Source: Nocardia carnea NBRC 14403 (GTDB lineage: Bacteria > Actinomycetota > Actinomycetes > Mycobacteriales > Mycobacteriaceae). From it: 47,596 bases of DNA. The notes beneath the pieces were generated by a model. That model did not search any database. It saw only the letters and a list, made by a program, of their open reading frames with translations, and was not told the DNA's origin. The stretch covers positions 1-47,596 of the forward strand of contig NZ_BAFV01000114.1 in NCBI RefSeq assembly GCF_000308515.1. The letters are read 5' to 3'. The position numbers and the translations under genes were made by a program. Positions 15,966 through 24,226 of this stretch are shown here, piece after piece (positions within the stretch are counted from its first letter, which is position 1; the number at the start of each line of letters is the position of its first letter).

Positions 15966-16721
15966 ATGCAGGTGTCCCTCGAAGGGAAAATCGCGCTGGT
16001 GACCGGCTCGGGCCAGGGTATCGGCGCCGCGATCGCCACGCAGCTGGCAAATTCCGGCGCCCATGTAGCGGTCTGCGATCTGCACGGCGACCGCGCCGAG
16101 GCCGTCGCCCGGGAATTGTCGGAACAGGGGTTGCGCGCCCACGGGTTCACCTGCGATGTCACCTCGCCCGAGGAGGTCGCGGCACTGAACCGGGCCGTCA
16201 CGACCACCCTCGGCCCCCTCGATATCCTGGTGAACAACGTGGGATGGGCTGGTGATGACCCGTTCATCTCCCTCGGCGTCGAACAGATCCGCAACCTCGT
16301 CGATGTCAATCTCATGTCGGCAATATTCGTCTGTCACGAAGTCGGCGCCGGGATGGTCGAACGTGGCTCCGGACGAATCATCAACATCGCCAGCGACGCC
16401 GGCCGGGTCGGTAGTGGCGGACAGGCCGTCTACGCCGCCACGAAGGGCGGCGTCATCGCTTTCACCAAATCGCTGGCCCGGGAGTGGGCCAAGCGCGGTA
16501 TCACCGCCAACTGCGTCTCCCCCGGCGCAACCGATACCCCGCTGTGGGCCGACGATACCTCCGACCGCATCAAATCCATGTTGCTGTCGACCATCCCGCT
16601 CAAACGAGTCGGCCGGACCGAAGAAATCGCCACCGCGGTCGCCTTCCTCGTCTCCGACAAGGCCGATTACATCACCGGTCAAGTACTCAGCGTCAGCGGT
16701 GGCCTGACCATGGTCGATTAG
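15966..16721 (+). CDS. SDR family oxidoreductase
   Basis: The 251-residue classical SDR has TGSGQGIGAAIA for cofactor binding, CDLHGDRAE at the end of beta-2 (Asp favours NAD), NNVGWAG, and the Ser-Tyr-Lys catalytic set in IASDAGRVG and VYAATKGG. SPGATDTPLW and the C-terminal YITGQVLSVSGG are typical of 3-oxoacyl-reductase or 2-hydroxyacyl/cyclohexanol dehydrogenase members. The ATG at 15966 is chosen because GGAGG lies 7 bases upstream; an ATG at 15960 is too close. It stands alone on the plus strand, behind site C and followed by a strong terminator. Probable role: oxidation of a hydroxy intermediate. Substrate unknown. Confidence 0.82.
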   Translation: MQVSLEGKIALVTGSGQGIGAAIATQLANSGAHVAVCDLHGDRAEAVARELSEQGLRAHGFTCDVTSPEEVAALNRAVTTTLGPLDILVNNVGWAGDDPFISLGVEQIRNLVDVNLMSAIFVCHEVGAGMVERGSGRIINIASDAGRVGSGGQAVYAATKGGVIAFTKSLAREWAKRGITANCVSPGATDTPLWADDTSDRIKSMLLSTIPLKRVGRTEEIATAVAFLVSDKADYITGQVLSVSGGLTMVD

Positions 16722-16760
16722 CGGCGACGAGTTCGCCGGCCGGAGCGCTGCGGCCGGCAG

Positions 16761-16798
16761 GCGGCTGTGTGGCGACAGCGTCGTCGCCACAGAGCCGC
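16761..16798. terminator. Long stem-loop between convergent genes
   Basis: GCGGCTGTGTGGCGAC (16761-16776) pairs with GTCGCCACAGAGCCGC (16783-16798) at 15 of 16 positions around a 6-base loop. It lies 39 bases after the SDR stop and 116 bases beyond the stop of the opposing NTF2-like gene, consistent with bidirectional termination. Confidence 0.75.
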
Positions 16799-16914
16799 AC
16801 CGGACGGAGGCCACAGAGCCGCCCCGGACGGCCGGCCGGGGAGTCCGGCGTGACACCACTTATCCGGGCGCGGCCTGTGATGCGCCGTCACACCTCAATA
16901 CATACCCTCGAGCA

Positions 16915-17352
16915 CTATCCCGCGAGCGGCGTTCGGCCGACCTGCTCGGGCTCGAATGTCTTCACCAGCACCCTCCTGGAGATCAGCCACGTGGAGTCGA
17001 CTTTTCTGTATTCGTCCTCGTACTGAACGTTGAACCGCAGCCGAGGACCGCCGCCTGCATGCTGCACGTCGCAGATACCGAACGCGACGCCCGTGGCGCG
17101 GGTTTCGGACAGGATGGTGATCACGTGGTTGGTCATATGGTGAACGACGTGTTCCACCATGCCCATCAATTCGTCGCCGTACGCCGCAATGGCCTCACGC
17201 CCGACGTGGAGACCGAAATCGACCTGGCGTTCGTCGAAAAAGCAATCCTCCGTGAACACTTCGGCCGCCCACCGGGCAGGCTCGCCGGTGTCGAGAAGAA
17301 GGGCGTAGCGATGGTTCAGCTCGGTGATGGCGAATTTGTCTTCGATGGACAT
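16915..17352 (-). CDS. NTF2-like / SnoaL-type protein (copy 1)
   Basis: The 145-residue single-domain protein has the NTF2-like cone fold pattern: KFAITELNHRYALLLDTGE, WAAEVFTEDCFFDE, GREAIAAYGDEL, HHMTNHVITILSETRATG, and the C-terminal YRKVDSTWLISRRVLVKTF. Families of this kind act as isomerases, dehydratases or scytalone-dehydratase-like enzymes on cyclic substrates, or as non-catalytic partners. It is the last gene of the minus-strand unit, 44 bp after a mycofactocin-type SDR. A second SDR/NTF2 pair occurs at 40137-41679, which suggests that the two proteins work on the same intermediate. The precise reaction is unknown. Confidence 0.75.
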   Translation of the reverse strand: MSIEDKFAITELNHRYALLLDTGEPARWAAEVFTEDCFFDERQVDFGLHVGREAIAAYGDELMGMVEHVVHHMTNHVITILSETRATGVAFGICDVQHAGGGPRLRFNVQYEDEYRKVDSTWLISRRVLVKTFEPEQVGRTPLAG

Positions 17353-17396
17353 ACTGTGGACCTTTCCTCAGCGGGTTCTGTGTTGTCGCCTGGTGG

Positions 17397-18245
17397 TCAC
17401 ACGTGCGGGATCTTGTTGGGGGCCATGGCACCCGCGTCGAGCACATGGGTAGTGCCGGTGATGTAGCGAGAGTCGTCGGAGGCGAGGTAGACCACCGCAT
17501 TGCTCACGTCGATGGGTTCGATCCAGGGCACACGCAAGCCCTGCAAGTGCACGAAAACGTCTTCCACCTCGGCTCGCGTCGGGTTCGCGAGGTGGGGAAG
17601 AAAGACATTGTGCACCACCGGGTTGTTGATCATCGGTGTGTCGACGTTGCCGGGATGCAGTGAATTGACCCGGATATTGTGCGGAGCGAGCTCGACCGCG
17701 AGCGCTCGCATGAGACCGGTGACGCCGTGTTTCGATGCCGTGTAGTGGGAGAGATCGGCGTAAGCGATCAGACCGGCAAGGGAGCTGGTGAGGATGATCG
17801 AGCCGCCCTGTTTCCGCTCGATCATCGACGGCACCGCCGCCCGGACGGTCTTCCAGGTACCGGTGAGGTTGACGTCGATCATTTCCTGCCATTGCTGTTC
17901 GGACATTTCCCAGGAGGGCGCGAAACCGGTGATGCCGGCATTGGCGACGACGATATCGATCCCACCGAGTTCCGCGACCGTCTCGGCGACAACGGCTTGG
18001 AGTCCGGCCAGATCCCGGATATCGCACTCCCGATGGATGATCCGGCGGCCTGTCGCCCTCGCCAGTTCGGCGGTGTGCGCCAGATCCTCGGAGGTAGGCA
18101 GCGCATAGGGCACGGTGTCCACCGGTGCGCAGATATCTATCGCCACCACATCGGCGCCCTCCTCGGCAAGCCGCAGGACATGTGACCGTCCTTGGCCGCG
18201 GGCGGCGCCTGTCACCAGTGCGACCTTGTTGTCGAGACGTCCCAT
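17397..18245 (-). CDS. Mycofactocin-type SDR (copy 1)
   Basis: The 282-residue protein has the hallmark of the mycofactocin-coupled SDR family (TIGR03971): TGAARGQGRSHVLRLAEEGAD, then IDICAPVDTVPYALPTSEDL, an insertion after the usual NAD-selectivity loop. The catalytic residues lie in TSSLAGLIAYADLSHYTASKHG, and SRYITGTTHVLDAG closes the fold. In this family NAD stays bound and electrons go to mycofactocin rather than free NAD (established for relatives). Secondary alcohol oxidation is therefore the likely reaction. AAGGAGG precedes the ATG at 18245. It is followed by the NTF2-like gene; the same two-gene arrangement recurs at 40-41.7 kb. Confidence 0.85.
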   Translation of the reverse strand: MGRLDNKVALVTGAARGQGRSHVLRLAEEGADVVAIDICAPVDTVPYALPTSEDLAHTAELARATGRRIIHRECDIRDLAGLQAVVAETVAELGGIDIVVANAGITGFAPSWEMSEQQWQEMIDVNLTGTWKTVRAAVPSMIERKQGGSIILTSSLAGLIAYADLSHYTASKHGVTGLMRALAVELAPHNIRVNSLHPGNVDTPMINNPVVHNVFLPHLANPTRAEVEDVFVHLQGLRVPWIEPIDVSNAVVYLASDDSRYITGTTHVLDAGAMAPNKIPHV

Positions 18246-18318
18246 GACGGTCCTCCTTGTTCGATGCACCGGCGGATACCGGCGATGGCAATTTGCCGAC
18301 CGAGCGCCGAACCAGCTC

Positions 18319-19683
18319 TTATGCCGATTCGAGGGGTCGGCTCGCGGTCTCCGGGACCCGCAGCGTCGTCAGCAGCGCCACCACGGCAACGGCCATCAGA
18401 TAGAAGGCAGGCGCGTAGGTGGTTCCCGTCTGCGCGACCAGGAAGGTGGAGACGTATGCCGCGGTCCCACCGATCAGCCCGAAGACGTTGTAGCTGATGC
18501 CGAAAGCCGTGTATCTGATACTGGTGGGGAAACGTTCCAGTGCGGCGGTGACGTAGACGGCCTGTCCGGCCGAGACGGGTATCGCGAGCAATATCAGCGC
18601 CGCCACGGCCGCGAGGAAGTTGCCGGTGTCGAGTAGCAGGAAGCTCGGGTACGTGAATACGAACAAGCCCACCGCGGCGGAGATGAGGACACGCCGGCGG
18701 CCGTACCTGTCGGACAGTATGCCCATCGGCGGTCCCAGGACGACGATGGCCGCGCCGCCGGCGCAGATTGCCAGGAGGCCGTCGCCGGAGTCGAAGCCGA
18801 GCTCGCTGGTCAACAGCGTCGGCATGTAGATCATCATGATGTAGTAACCGAGAAAAGCTCCGGCGCCGAGCAGTCCGGTCACCGCCATCCGGCGGTACAT
18901 TGAGGCCTTCCCGAGCACCTCGGGAAGCGGGCTGTGGAAAGTGGCCTCGGCTTTCCGCGCGAGCTCGAATGCGGGGGATTCGTCGAGCTTCACCCGGATA
19001 TAGAGCCCCACCAGGCCGAGCGGTAGGGCGAGTAGGAACGGAATGCGCCAGCCCCAGCTGTTCAGCGATTCGGTGGACATGAGCGCCGCGAGCAGCGCGG
19101 CGGTGAGAAGACCGGCCAGGGTCGCACACGTGATCGATACCCCGATCCAGCTGACGAAGTAGCCTCGCCGGTGATTCGGTGCGGATTCGGCGACGAAGAT
19201 CGTTGCCCCCGGAAGCTCACCGCCCGCCGAGATGCCCTGGAGGACACGCAGAATCACGAGCAGCAACGGTGCCAGTACGCCGATCGTCTCGTAGCTCGGG
19301 AGCAATCCGATGGCGGCCGTGCTGACCGACATCAAGAGGATCACCGAGACCAGGGTGGTCTGCCGCCCGATCTTGTCGCCGAATCGACCCCAGACCAGGC
19401 CGCCCAGTGGCCGCGCGACGAATGCGAGGGCGAAGATGCCCAGTGTGCTCAACAGCCCGCTCACCCGGTCCTCCGCGGAGAAGAAGGTGCTCGCGATGGC
19501 GGGGGTCAGGGCGGCGTACACGGCGAAGTCGTAATACTCGACGAAGGAACCGGCACAGCTCGCGATCACGGCGCGGCGAAGCATCGCCGGGCTGATATCG
19601 GGCTCGGCGTCGTGGCCGGTGGGAGTTTCCGGCGCTTGCGCTCGGGGCATACCGGGCTCGTTGCCCGTCTTCTCGGTGGTCAC
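18319..19683 (-). CDS. MFS transporter, metabolite:H+ symporter type
   Basis: The protein of about 454 residues has twelve predicted helices. Loop motifs typical of the metabolite:H+ symporter branch are GSFVEYYDFAVYAALTP in helix 1, GRFGDKIGRQ in loop 2-3, RVLQGISAGGELPGATIF, ESAPNHRRGYF, and GILSDRYGRRRV in loop 8-9. The frame reaches a TTG at 19695, but the GTG at 19683 overlaps the upstream SDR stop (GTGA) and is the more natural coupled start. Members import carboxylates and similar acids with protons. In this operon it probably takes up the growth substrate or an acidic breakdown product. Confidence 0.85.
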   Translation of the reverse strand: MTTEKTGNEPGMPRAQAPETPTGHDAEPDISPAMLRRAVIASCAGSFVEYYDFAVYAALTPAIASTFFSAEDRVSGLLSTLGIFALAFVARPLGGLVWGRFGDKIGRQTTLVSVILLMSVSTAAIGLLPSYETIGVLAPLLLVILRVLQGISAGGELPGATIFVAESAPNHRRGYFVSWIGVSITCATLAGLLTAALLAALMSTESLNSWGWRIPFLLALPLGLVGLYIRVKLDESPAFELARKAEATFHSPLPEVLGKASMYRRMAVTGLLGAGAFLGYYIMMIYMPTLLTSELGFDSGDGLLAICAGGAAIVVLGPPMGILSDRYGRRRVLISAAVGLFVFTYPSFLLLDTGNFLAAVAALILLAIPVSAGQAVYVTAALERFPTSIRYTAFGISYNVFGLIGGTAAYVSTFLVAQTGTTYAPAFYLMAVAVVALLTTLRVPETASRPLESA

Positions 19684-20468
19684 ACTGTTGTCCAACCGCC
19701 ATCGATGACGAGGGTCTGCCCCGTCATATAGGACGACGCCTCGCTGGCGAGGAACACCAGAGCACCGTTGAGTTCGTCTTCCCGGCCGCCGCGGCGCATC
19801 GGCATACGCCGGAACCGGCGTTCACCGGCGCTGCTGGTGAACAGCTCCTCGGTGAGCTCGCTCCGGAAATACCCGGGCGCGAGGGCATTGACCCGGATAC
19901 CGCGATCCGCCCATTGCGCCGCGAGTTCGCGTGTCAGGCTGATCACGGCCCCCTTGCTGGCGCAGTAGCCGGCCTCGGGAATCGACCAGCTGGCGACCAG
20001 GCCGTTGATGGATGCGATATTGATGATTGCGCCCCGGCCCTGTTCCAGCATCCGTCGACCGGCGAGGTGGCAGAGACGGTAGAGTGCGATCAGGTTGACG
20101 TCGATCACCTTGCTGAACGTTTCCGGGTCTTCGTCTTCGGCCGGCTGGATCGAGGTGATACCGGCATTGTTGACGACGATATCGATTGCGCCCCGCCATT
20201 CCACCGTGCGGTCGATGACATCGCGGATCTCGTCGTCTTTCGTGACATCCGCCGAAACAGCAAGGATGTGTTCGGGAAACTGGTCGACCAGCGCGAGGAG
20301 CGGGTCTTTTCGCCGGGCCATTGCGACGACATAAGCGCCGCGTTGTGCCATCGCGGTGGCGAATTGCCGGCCGAGTCCGGAACTCGCTCCGGTGACAATC
20401 GCGACCTTGCCGGCGATATCGAACAGCGGGTCCACGCTTCGGGCCGCTGTCGAAGTGATGTCGTTCAT
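19680..20468 (-). CDS. SDR family oxidoreductase
   Basis: The 262-residue classical SDR has VTGASSGLGRQFATAM, MARRKDP at the NADP-selectivity position (Arg-Arg), NNAGITSIQ, catalytic ASINGLV and GYCASKGAV, then LAPGYFRSELTEELF and YMTGQTLVIDGGW. The Arg-rich loop suggests NADP rather than NAD. Its stop overlaps the start of the MFS gene by four bases, so the two are translated together. Upstream it is separated from the 6-oxocamphor-hydrolase-like gene by 214 bp of hairpin-rich DNA. Ketone/alcohol interconversion on a ring intermediate is plausible; the substrate is unknown. Confidence 0.82.
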   Translation of the reverse strand: MNDITSTAARSVDPLFDIAGKVAIVTGASSGLGRQFATAMAQRGAYVVAMARRKDPLLALVDQFPEHILAVSADVTKDDEIRDVIDRTVEWRGAIDIVVNNAGITSIQPAEDEDPETFSKVIDVNLIALYRLCHLAGRRMLEQGRGAIINIASINGLVASWSIPEAGYCASKGAVISLTRELAAQWADRGIRVNALAPGYFRSELTEELFTSSAGERRFRRMPMRRGGREDELNGALVFLASEASSYMTGQTLVIDGGWTTV

Positions 20469-20558
20469 GAGGAAATATCTCCTGGGGTCTGTCAGTGCGT
20501 TTCTCCACGGAAACTCCCGTGCGCACGCACCGGAGAGCCGGCGGCTCGTACGCCATCG

Positions 20559-20664
20559 CCTCGGCTCGACCGAGGGGCGGGTTACGCTTTTCTCGGGAGC
20601 CCTGTCGGGCTCCGGATGTCAGCATCGGGCGCGCGAGCCGAGAGCGAGAGCGGCGTAACCCGCC
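20559..20664. repeat. Nested inverted repeats in a 214-bp intra-operon gap
   Basis: An outer 12-bp pair GGCGGGTTACGC/GCGTAACCCGCC (20576-20587, 20653-20664) encloses a 7-bp hairpin GGAGCCC-TGTC-GGGCTCC (20596-20613). A further CCTCGG/CCGAGG hairpin lies at 20559-20575. Exact complementarity at long range suggests an RNA structure, an attenuator/processing site or a small REP-like element. It interrupts an otherwise compact operon. Confidence 0.55.
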
Positions 20665-20682
20665 GGTGCCGGTCGTCAGATA

Positions 20683-21468
20683 TCAGGCGTGCTTGCCGAG
20701 TGCGCCCAAAGCCTCGTAGGCGAGTCCCATGCCGAGCATTTCGAGGACCTGTTTTTTGAGGGGCTGGACGATGAGGGCGCGGGTGAACCGCAGCGTCGTA
20801 TCCGATTTCTCGGCGATCCGGCCCGCGATCTCCCGGGCGCGCCCGAGCACCTGGTCCGGGGGCAGGACCTCTTTGACGAGGCCCCAGCGCAGCGCCTCGT
20901 CCGCGGTGATCGTTTCACCGGTGAGCATGTAGGCACGAGCGCGGTTGATCCCGAGGAGCATGGTCATCCAGATCTGAGAGCCGTCACCCGGCGCGATATC
21001 TTCCAGCTCGAAATGCGCCGAGTCTTCGAACGAAGCGGTATCGGCGGCGATGATGACGTCGGAGAACAGGGGGATCTCGCAGTGTCGCGCCACCGGGCCG
21101 TTGACCGCTGCGACCACCGGGACCTGGATATCCAGGATCGCGTTGACCAGTTCGCGCTGGTCGGTCCATGCGTCTTGTTCCCATACCGCGTATTCCTCCG
21201 AGAAGGAGGGGATCACGGTCATGATCTGGCCGCCCTCGGCGTCGGCGCGCGGACCCATGAAATCCACTCCGGTGCCGGTGATGAGCACGACTCGATTACC
21301 GCGATCGAGCGCGACATCGCGGAATGCACGTGTCAGTTCGCGATGAGTATGCATGCCGATCTGAAAGGGCCCGCCCTCTGAATGGAGCCGTAACTCCAGA
21401 ATTCCGTTCTCGTCCCGGGTGAATTCACAGTGCGGATACTTGTCACGGTAGTCGTCCAGTACGGTCAT
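20683..21468 (-). CDS. 6-oxocamphor hydrolase-like beta-diketone hydrolase (crotonase fold)
   Basis: The 261-residue crotonase-fold protein resembles Rhodococcus 6-oxocamphor hydrolase, which cleaves a C-C bond of a cyclic beta-diketone by retro-Claisen hydrolysis. Counterparts of residues implicated there are visible: His in GMHTHREL (H42; His45), His in NGPVARHCEIPL (H129; His122), His in EDSAHFELED (H152; His145), Asp in APGDGSQ (D162; Asp154) and Glu in AYEALGAL (Glu244). The Trp40 position is not Trp. Crotonase hydratase glutamates are absent. ATG 21468 is chosen because AAGGAG lies 9 bases before it but abuts the ATG at 21477. Correspondences are from memory of the family, so the specific substrate is open. 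Confidence 0.75.
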   Translation of the reverse strand: MTVLDDYRDKYPHCEFTRDENGILELRLHSEGGPFQIGMHTHRELTRAFRDVALDRGNRVVLITGTGVDFMGPRADAEGGQIMTVIPSFSEEYAVWEQDAWTDQRELVNAILDIQVPVVAAVNGPVARHCEIPLFSDVIIAADTASFEDSAHFELEDIAPGDGSQIWMTMLLGINRARAYMLTGETITADEALRWGLVKEVLPPDQVLGRAREIAGRIAEKSDTTLRFTRALIVQPLKKQVLEMLGMGLAYEALGALGKHA

Positions 21469-21565
21469 GGAAACCATCTCCTTTGAGGTTGCCGAGTAGA
21501 AATCTCTGCCCCGAAAAATGCCGGAGGCAGCTGGTTGTGGTGCATTCGAATCGAGCGCTGCGACC

Positions 21566-23203
21566 TCAGACGAGATGGCCGAATGCCTCTCTGAGCAGCT
21601 TCTTGTCGAACTTGCCGGTACTGGTGCGCGGAATGTTGTCGATCACCCGGAAATCGTCCGGAATCCACCATTTCGCCACGCGCCCCGACAGGTGTTCGCG
21701 AAGTTCGTCGGTGCCGACCGCGCCGTCTGTCACGACGAAGGCGGCGGGGCGCTCACCCCAGCGGTCGTCCGGACGCCCGACGACGGCCGCCTCACGAACC
21801 GACGGGTGTGCCATCAGCGCCGACTCCAGGTCCAGGGAGCTGATCCACTCACCCCCGGATTTGATCGCGTCCTTGAGCCGATCGGTGATCCGCACCCACC
21901 CTTTGGGGTCGATCGTCCCGACATCCCCGGTCCGCAGCCAGCCGCCGTGGAATGTGTCCGCGCCGACGCCGGCTCCCAGATAGGCGCCGGCCACCATCGG
22001 CCCGCGGATCTCCAGTTCACCCACGGTGACCCCGTCTCTGGGCAGCTCCGTGCCGTCGTCGGCGACGAGGCGCATTTCGTAGAGCGGCGAGATCCGGCCG
22101 GCCGAGGTGCGCGACCGCCACCCCTCATCGGTGTCGGTCATCGCAGTCGGCGTGACCATGGTGGCTCCCGGGAAGACTTCGGTCATGCCCCAGCCCTGGA
22201 CGAAATCGACTCCGAGGGCACCGTAGGCGCGCATGAGCGACTCGGGAACCGCGGTCCCGCCACCGACAACGGTCAGCAGACTGGACAGGTCGACCGGTGT
22301 AGGGCCCGATTCCCGCTCCCGGATGACCCGAAGCAGGTCCATCCACACTGTGGGAACACCTCCCGCCCAGGTCACCCGGTGCTCGGTAATCAGTTCGGCA
22401 ACCGCCTCGGGTTGCAGGTTCGGTCCGGGCAGGACCATATCGGCGCCGGTGAGACCGCAAAGGAAGGGCAGCCCCCACCCCATGGCATGGAAGAGTGGAA
22501 CCAGGCCGAGGACGACGTCTTCCTCACCGATCCGGAAGACGTCACGACCTGCCATGGACAGGGCGTGCAGGACGATCGACCGGTGGGAGTACAGGACTCC
22601 CTTGGGTTCCCCTGTCGTACCGGAGGTGTAGCAGAGGGCTGCGGCTGCCCGCTCGTCGACGTCGACCGGTGCAAGCGGGCCCTCCGCCTGCGCGATCAAC
22701 TCCTCGTAACCGAGTTCGCCGGCAGCGAGGTCGCCGGCGGCGGCGCCGATGACCACTACATGTTCGAGTAGCGGCAGCCGATGCCGCAGACCGGCGATCC
22801 GCTCCCGGAAATCGGACTCCACGATCAGCACGGTGTCGCGCGCGTGGTTGATCGTGTACACCAACTGGTCCTCGTGCAACCTCGGGTTGGCCGTGTGCAG
22901 CACCGCACCCATACCGATGACCGCGTAATAGGTCTCGAGGTGCTCCTGGGTGTTCCACGCCAGGCTTCCGACGCGGTCCCCCGGCCGGATTCCCCACTGC
23001 GCCAATGCCGCAGCGAGGCGCTCCGACCGATCCAGGACCTCGACGAAGGTGGCCGACCGCGAAGGACCCTCCGGGTGGCTCGCCGACCGCGAGTACACCC
23101 TTGCTCCGTGATGGATGGCGCGCATCCGCCGCAGCAGCAAGGCGACGTTCAGGTCGACATCCATCATGAGGCCCGGCATCGGGGCCGGTTCGGGCGGTGT
23201 CAC
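21566..23203 (-). CDS. Acyl-CoA ligase (AMP-forming)
   Basis: The 545-residue ANL-superfamily enzyme has the P-loop CYTSGTTGEPKGV, QGWGMTEVFPGATM, RTGDVGTIDPKGWVRITDR, KSGGEWISSLDLE, and the C-terminal PRTSTGKFDKKLL with the adenylation Lys. It is complete and resembles medium/long-chain acyl-CoA synthetases. The GTG start at 23203 overlaps the TGA of the upstream crotonase gene (GTGA), indicating translational coupling; internal ATGs follow shortly. It lies next to the C-C hydrolase, whose acid product would need CoA activation before beta-oxidation. The acid specificity cannot be read from sequence. Confidence 0.87.
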   Translation of the reverse strand: MTPPEPAPMPGLMMDVDLNVALLLRRMRAIHHGARVYSRSASHPEGPSRSATFVEVLDRSERLAAALAQWGIRPGDRVGSLAWNTQEHLETYYAVIGMGAVLHTANPRLHEDQLVYTINHARDTVLIVESDFRERIAGLRHRLPLLEHVVVIGAAAGDLAAGELGYEELIAQAEGPLAPVDVDERAAAALCYTSGTTGEPKGVLYSHRSIVLHALSMAGRDVFRIGEEDVVLGLVPLFHAMGWGLPFLCGLTGADMVLPGPNLQPEAVAELITEHRVTWAGGVPTVWMDLLRVIRERESGPTPVDLSSLLTVVGGGTAVPESLMRAYGALGVDFVQGWGMTEVFPGATMVTPTAMTDTDEGWRSRTSAGRISPLYEMRLVADDGTELPRDGVTVGELEIRGPMVAGAYLGAGVGADTFHGGWLRTGDVGTIDPKGWVRITDRLKDAIKSGGEWISSLDLESALMAHPSVREAAVVGRPDDRWGERPAAFVVTDGAVGTDELREHLSGRVAKWWIPDDFRVIDNIPRTSTGKFDKKLLREAFGHLV

Positions 23204-24000
23204 TGCCGGGCCGCAGCCGCCGCGCGCCGGCGATCACGGGCTTCGAGCGCCGCGCCGACCAGACGCTGATGATCCTCGGACACCGCGGAGACGCGTTCGG
23301 CCTGGAATCCCAGATCCAGTGTCACGCTGGACAACATGTGCAGGATGGCGTTGAGCGCCTTCTTGGTGCCCTGCACCGCGACATGCGGTGAGGCCGCCAT
23401 CCGCTCGGCCCATTCCATGGCCCGCGGGAGCACCTCGTCCACCGGGCAAGCCTCGGTGACCAGCCCCCATTCCGCGGCGACCCGCCCCTCTACCGGATCC
23501 CCGGTGAGCAGGAAGCGCTTGGCGCGCGCCATACCGACGAGAATCGGCCACATCATCGCCCCGCCGTCACCGGCGACAAGACCGATCACCACATGCGGGT
23601 CGGACAATCGCGCATCCTCGGCCACGATGCTGAAATCGCTCATCAACGCCATCGTGAAGCCGTAGCCGGCCGCGGCACCGTTGACGGCGGAGATGACCGG
23701 CTGCGGCAGGTTCAACAGGTCGTCGACGATCTTCTTGGCTTCGAAGAACGTGGTCTCTCTGGTCACCGGGGTTTCGCCCGCGATCCACTCGAGATCCCCG
23801 CCGGCGCAGAACGCCCGCCCCGCACCGGTGAGGACCACCGCCCGCACCCGGCGATCCATACCGATATCGGCGAACACCGTGGACAGTTCCCGATGGAAAT
23901 CGGCATCGATCGCGTTCAGCTTGTCGGCGCGTAAGAACGTCACCGTCAGCACACCACTGCTCGACAGATCGAACTTCATCGTCTGATACCGCTCATACAT
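23200..24000 (-). CDS. Crotonase-family protein (enoyl-CoA hydratase/isomerase-like)
   Basis: The 266-residue protein keeps the crotonase oxyanion-hole region (GAGRAFCAGGDLEWI) and GAAAGYGFTMALMSD. At the positions of the two hydratase glutamates it has other residues (GYGFTMAL and DPHVVIGLVAGDGG). The His and the Asp of the latter segment recall the 6-oxocamphor-hydrolase branch, so hydratase chemistry is doubtful. GAAGGAG lies before the ATG. It is the first gene of the seven-gene minus-strand unit ending at 16915. Operator site D lies 158 bp upstream of its start. Possible roles are isomerase, C-C hydrolase or another CoA-ester lyase. Confidence 0.78.
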   Translation of the reverse strand: MYERYQTMKFDLSSSGVLTVTFLRADKLNAIDADFHRELSTVFADIGMDRRVRAVVLTGAGRAFCAGGDLEWIAGETPVTRETTFFEAKKIVDDLLNLPQPVISAVNGAAAGYGFTMALMSDFSIVAEDARLSDPHVVIGLVAGDGGAMMWPILVGMARAKRFLLTGDPVEGRVAAEWGLVTEACPVDEVLPRAMEWAERMAASPHVAVQGTKKALNAILHMLSSVTLDLGFQAERVSAVSEDHQRLVGAALEARDRRRAAAAARQ

Positions 24001-24157
24001 TGGCAGCTACTCCTTCGAGATTGTTCGCCACAGCCACATCGAAACCAGGGGCCACGTCGGTCCGTTCCAGCGCGATCCGCGCCGCCCGCTCGCGACGACC
24101 GCGACATCGGAGGGCGATCACCACCGGAAAACTGTTATCCATCAACGTGACTCCGAT

Positions 24158-24187
24158 CATACTGACACATATAGTCCAAAATAGGAA
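24158..24187 (-). promoter_or_regulatory. Island operator/promoter element, site D
   Basis: The minus strand reads TTCCTATTT-TGGAC-N7-GTCAGTATGAT, followed by CGGAGTCAC. It lies 158 bp upstream of the crotonase gene at 24000, in the short gap after another crotonase gene, and so marks a new promoter for the 24.0-16.9 kb unit. Confidence 0.75.
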
Positions 24188-24226
24188 GAAGCTGGTCCCC
24201 CGACTGATTGACGAGGTCGGCGACCT

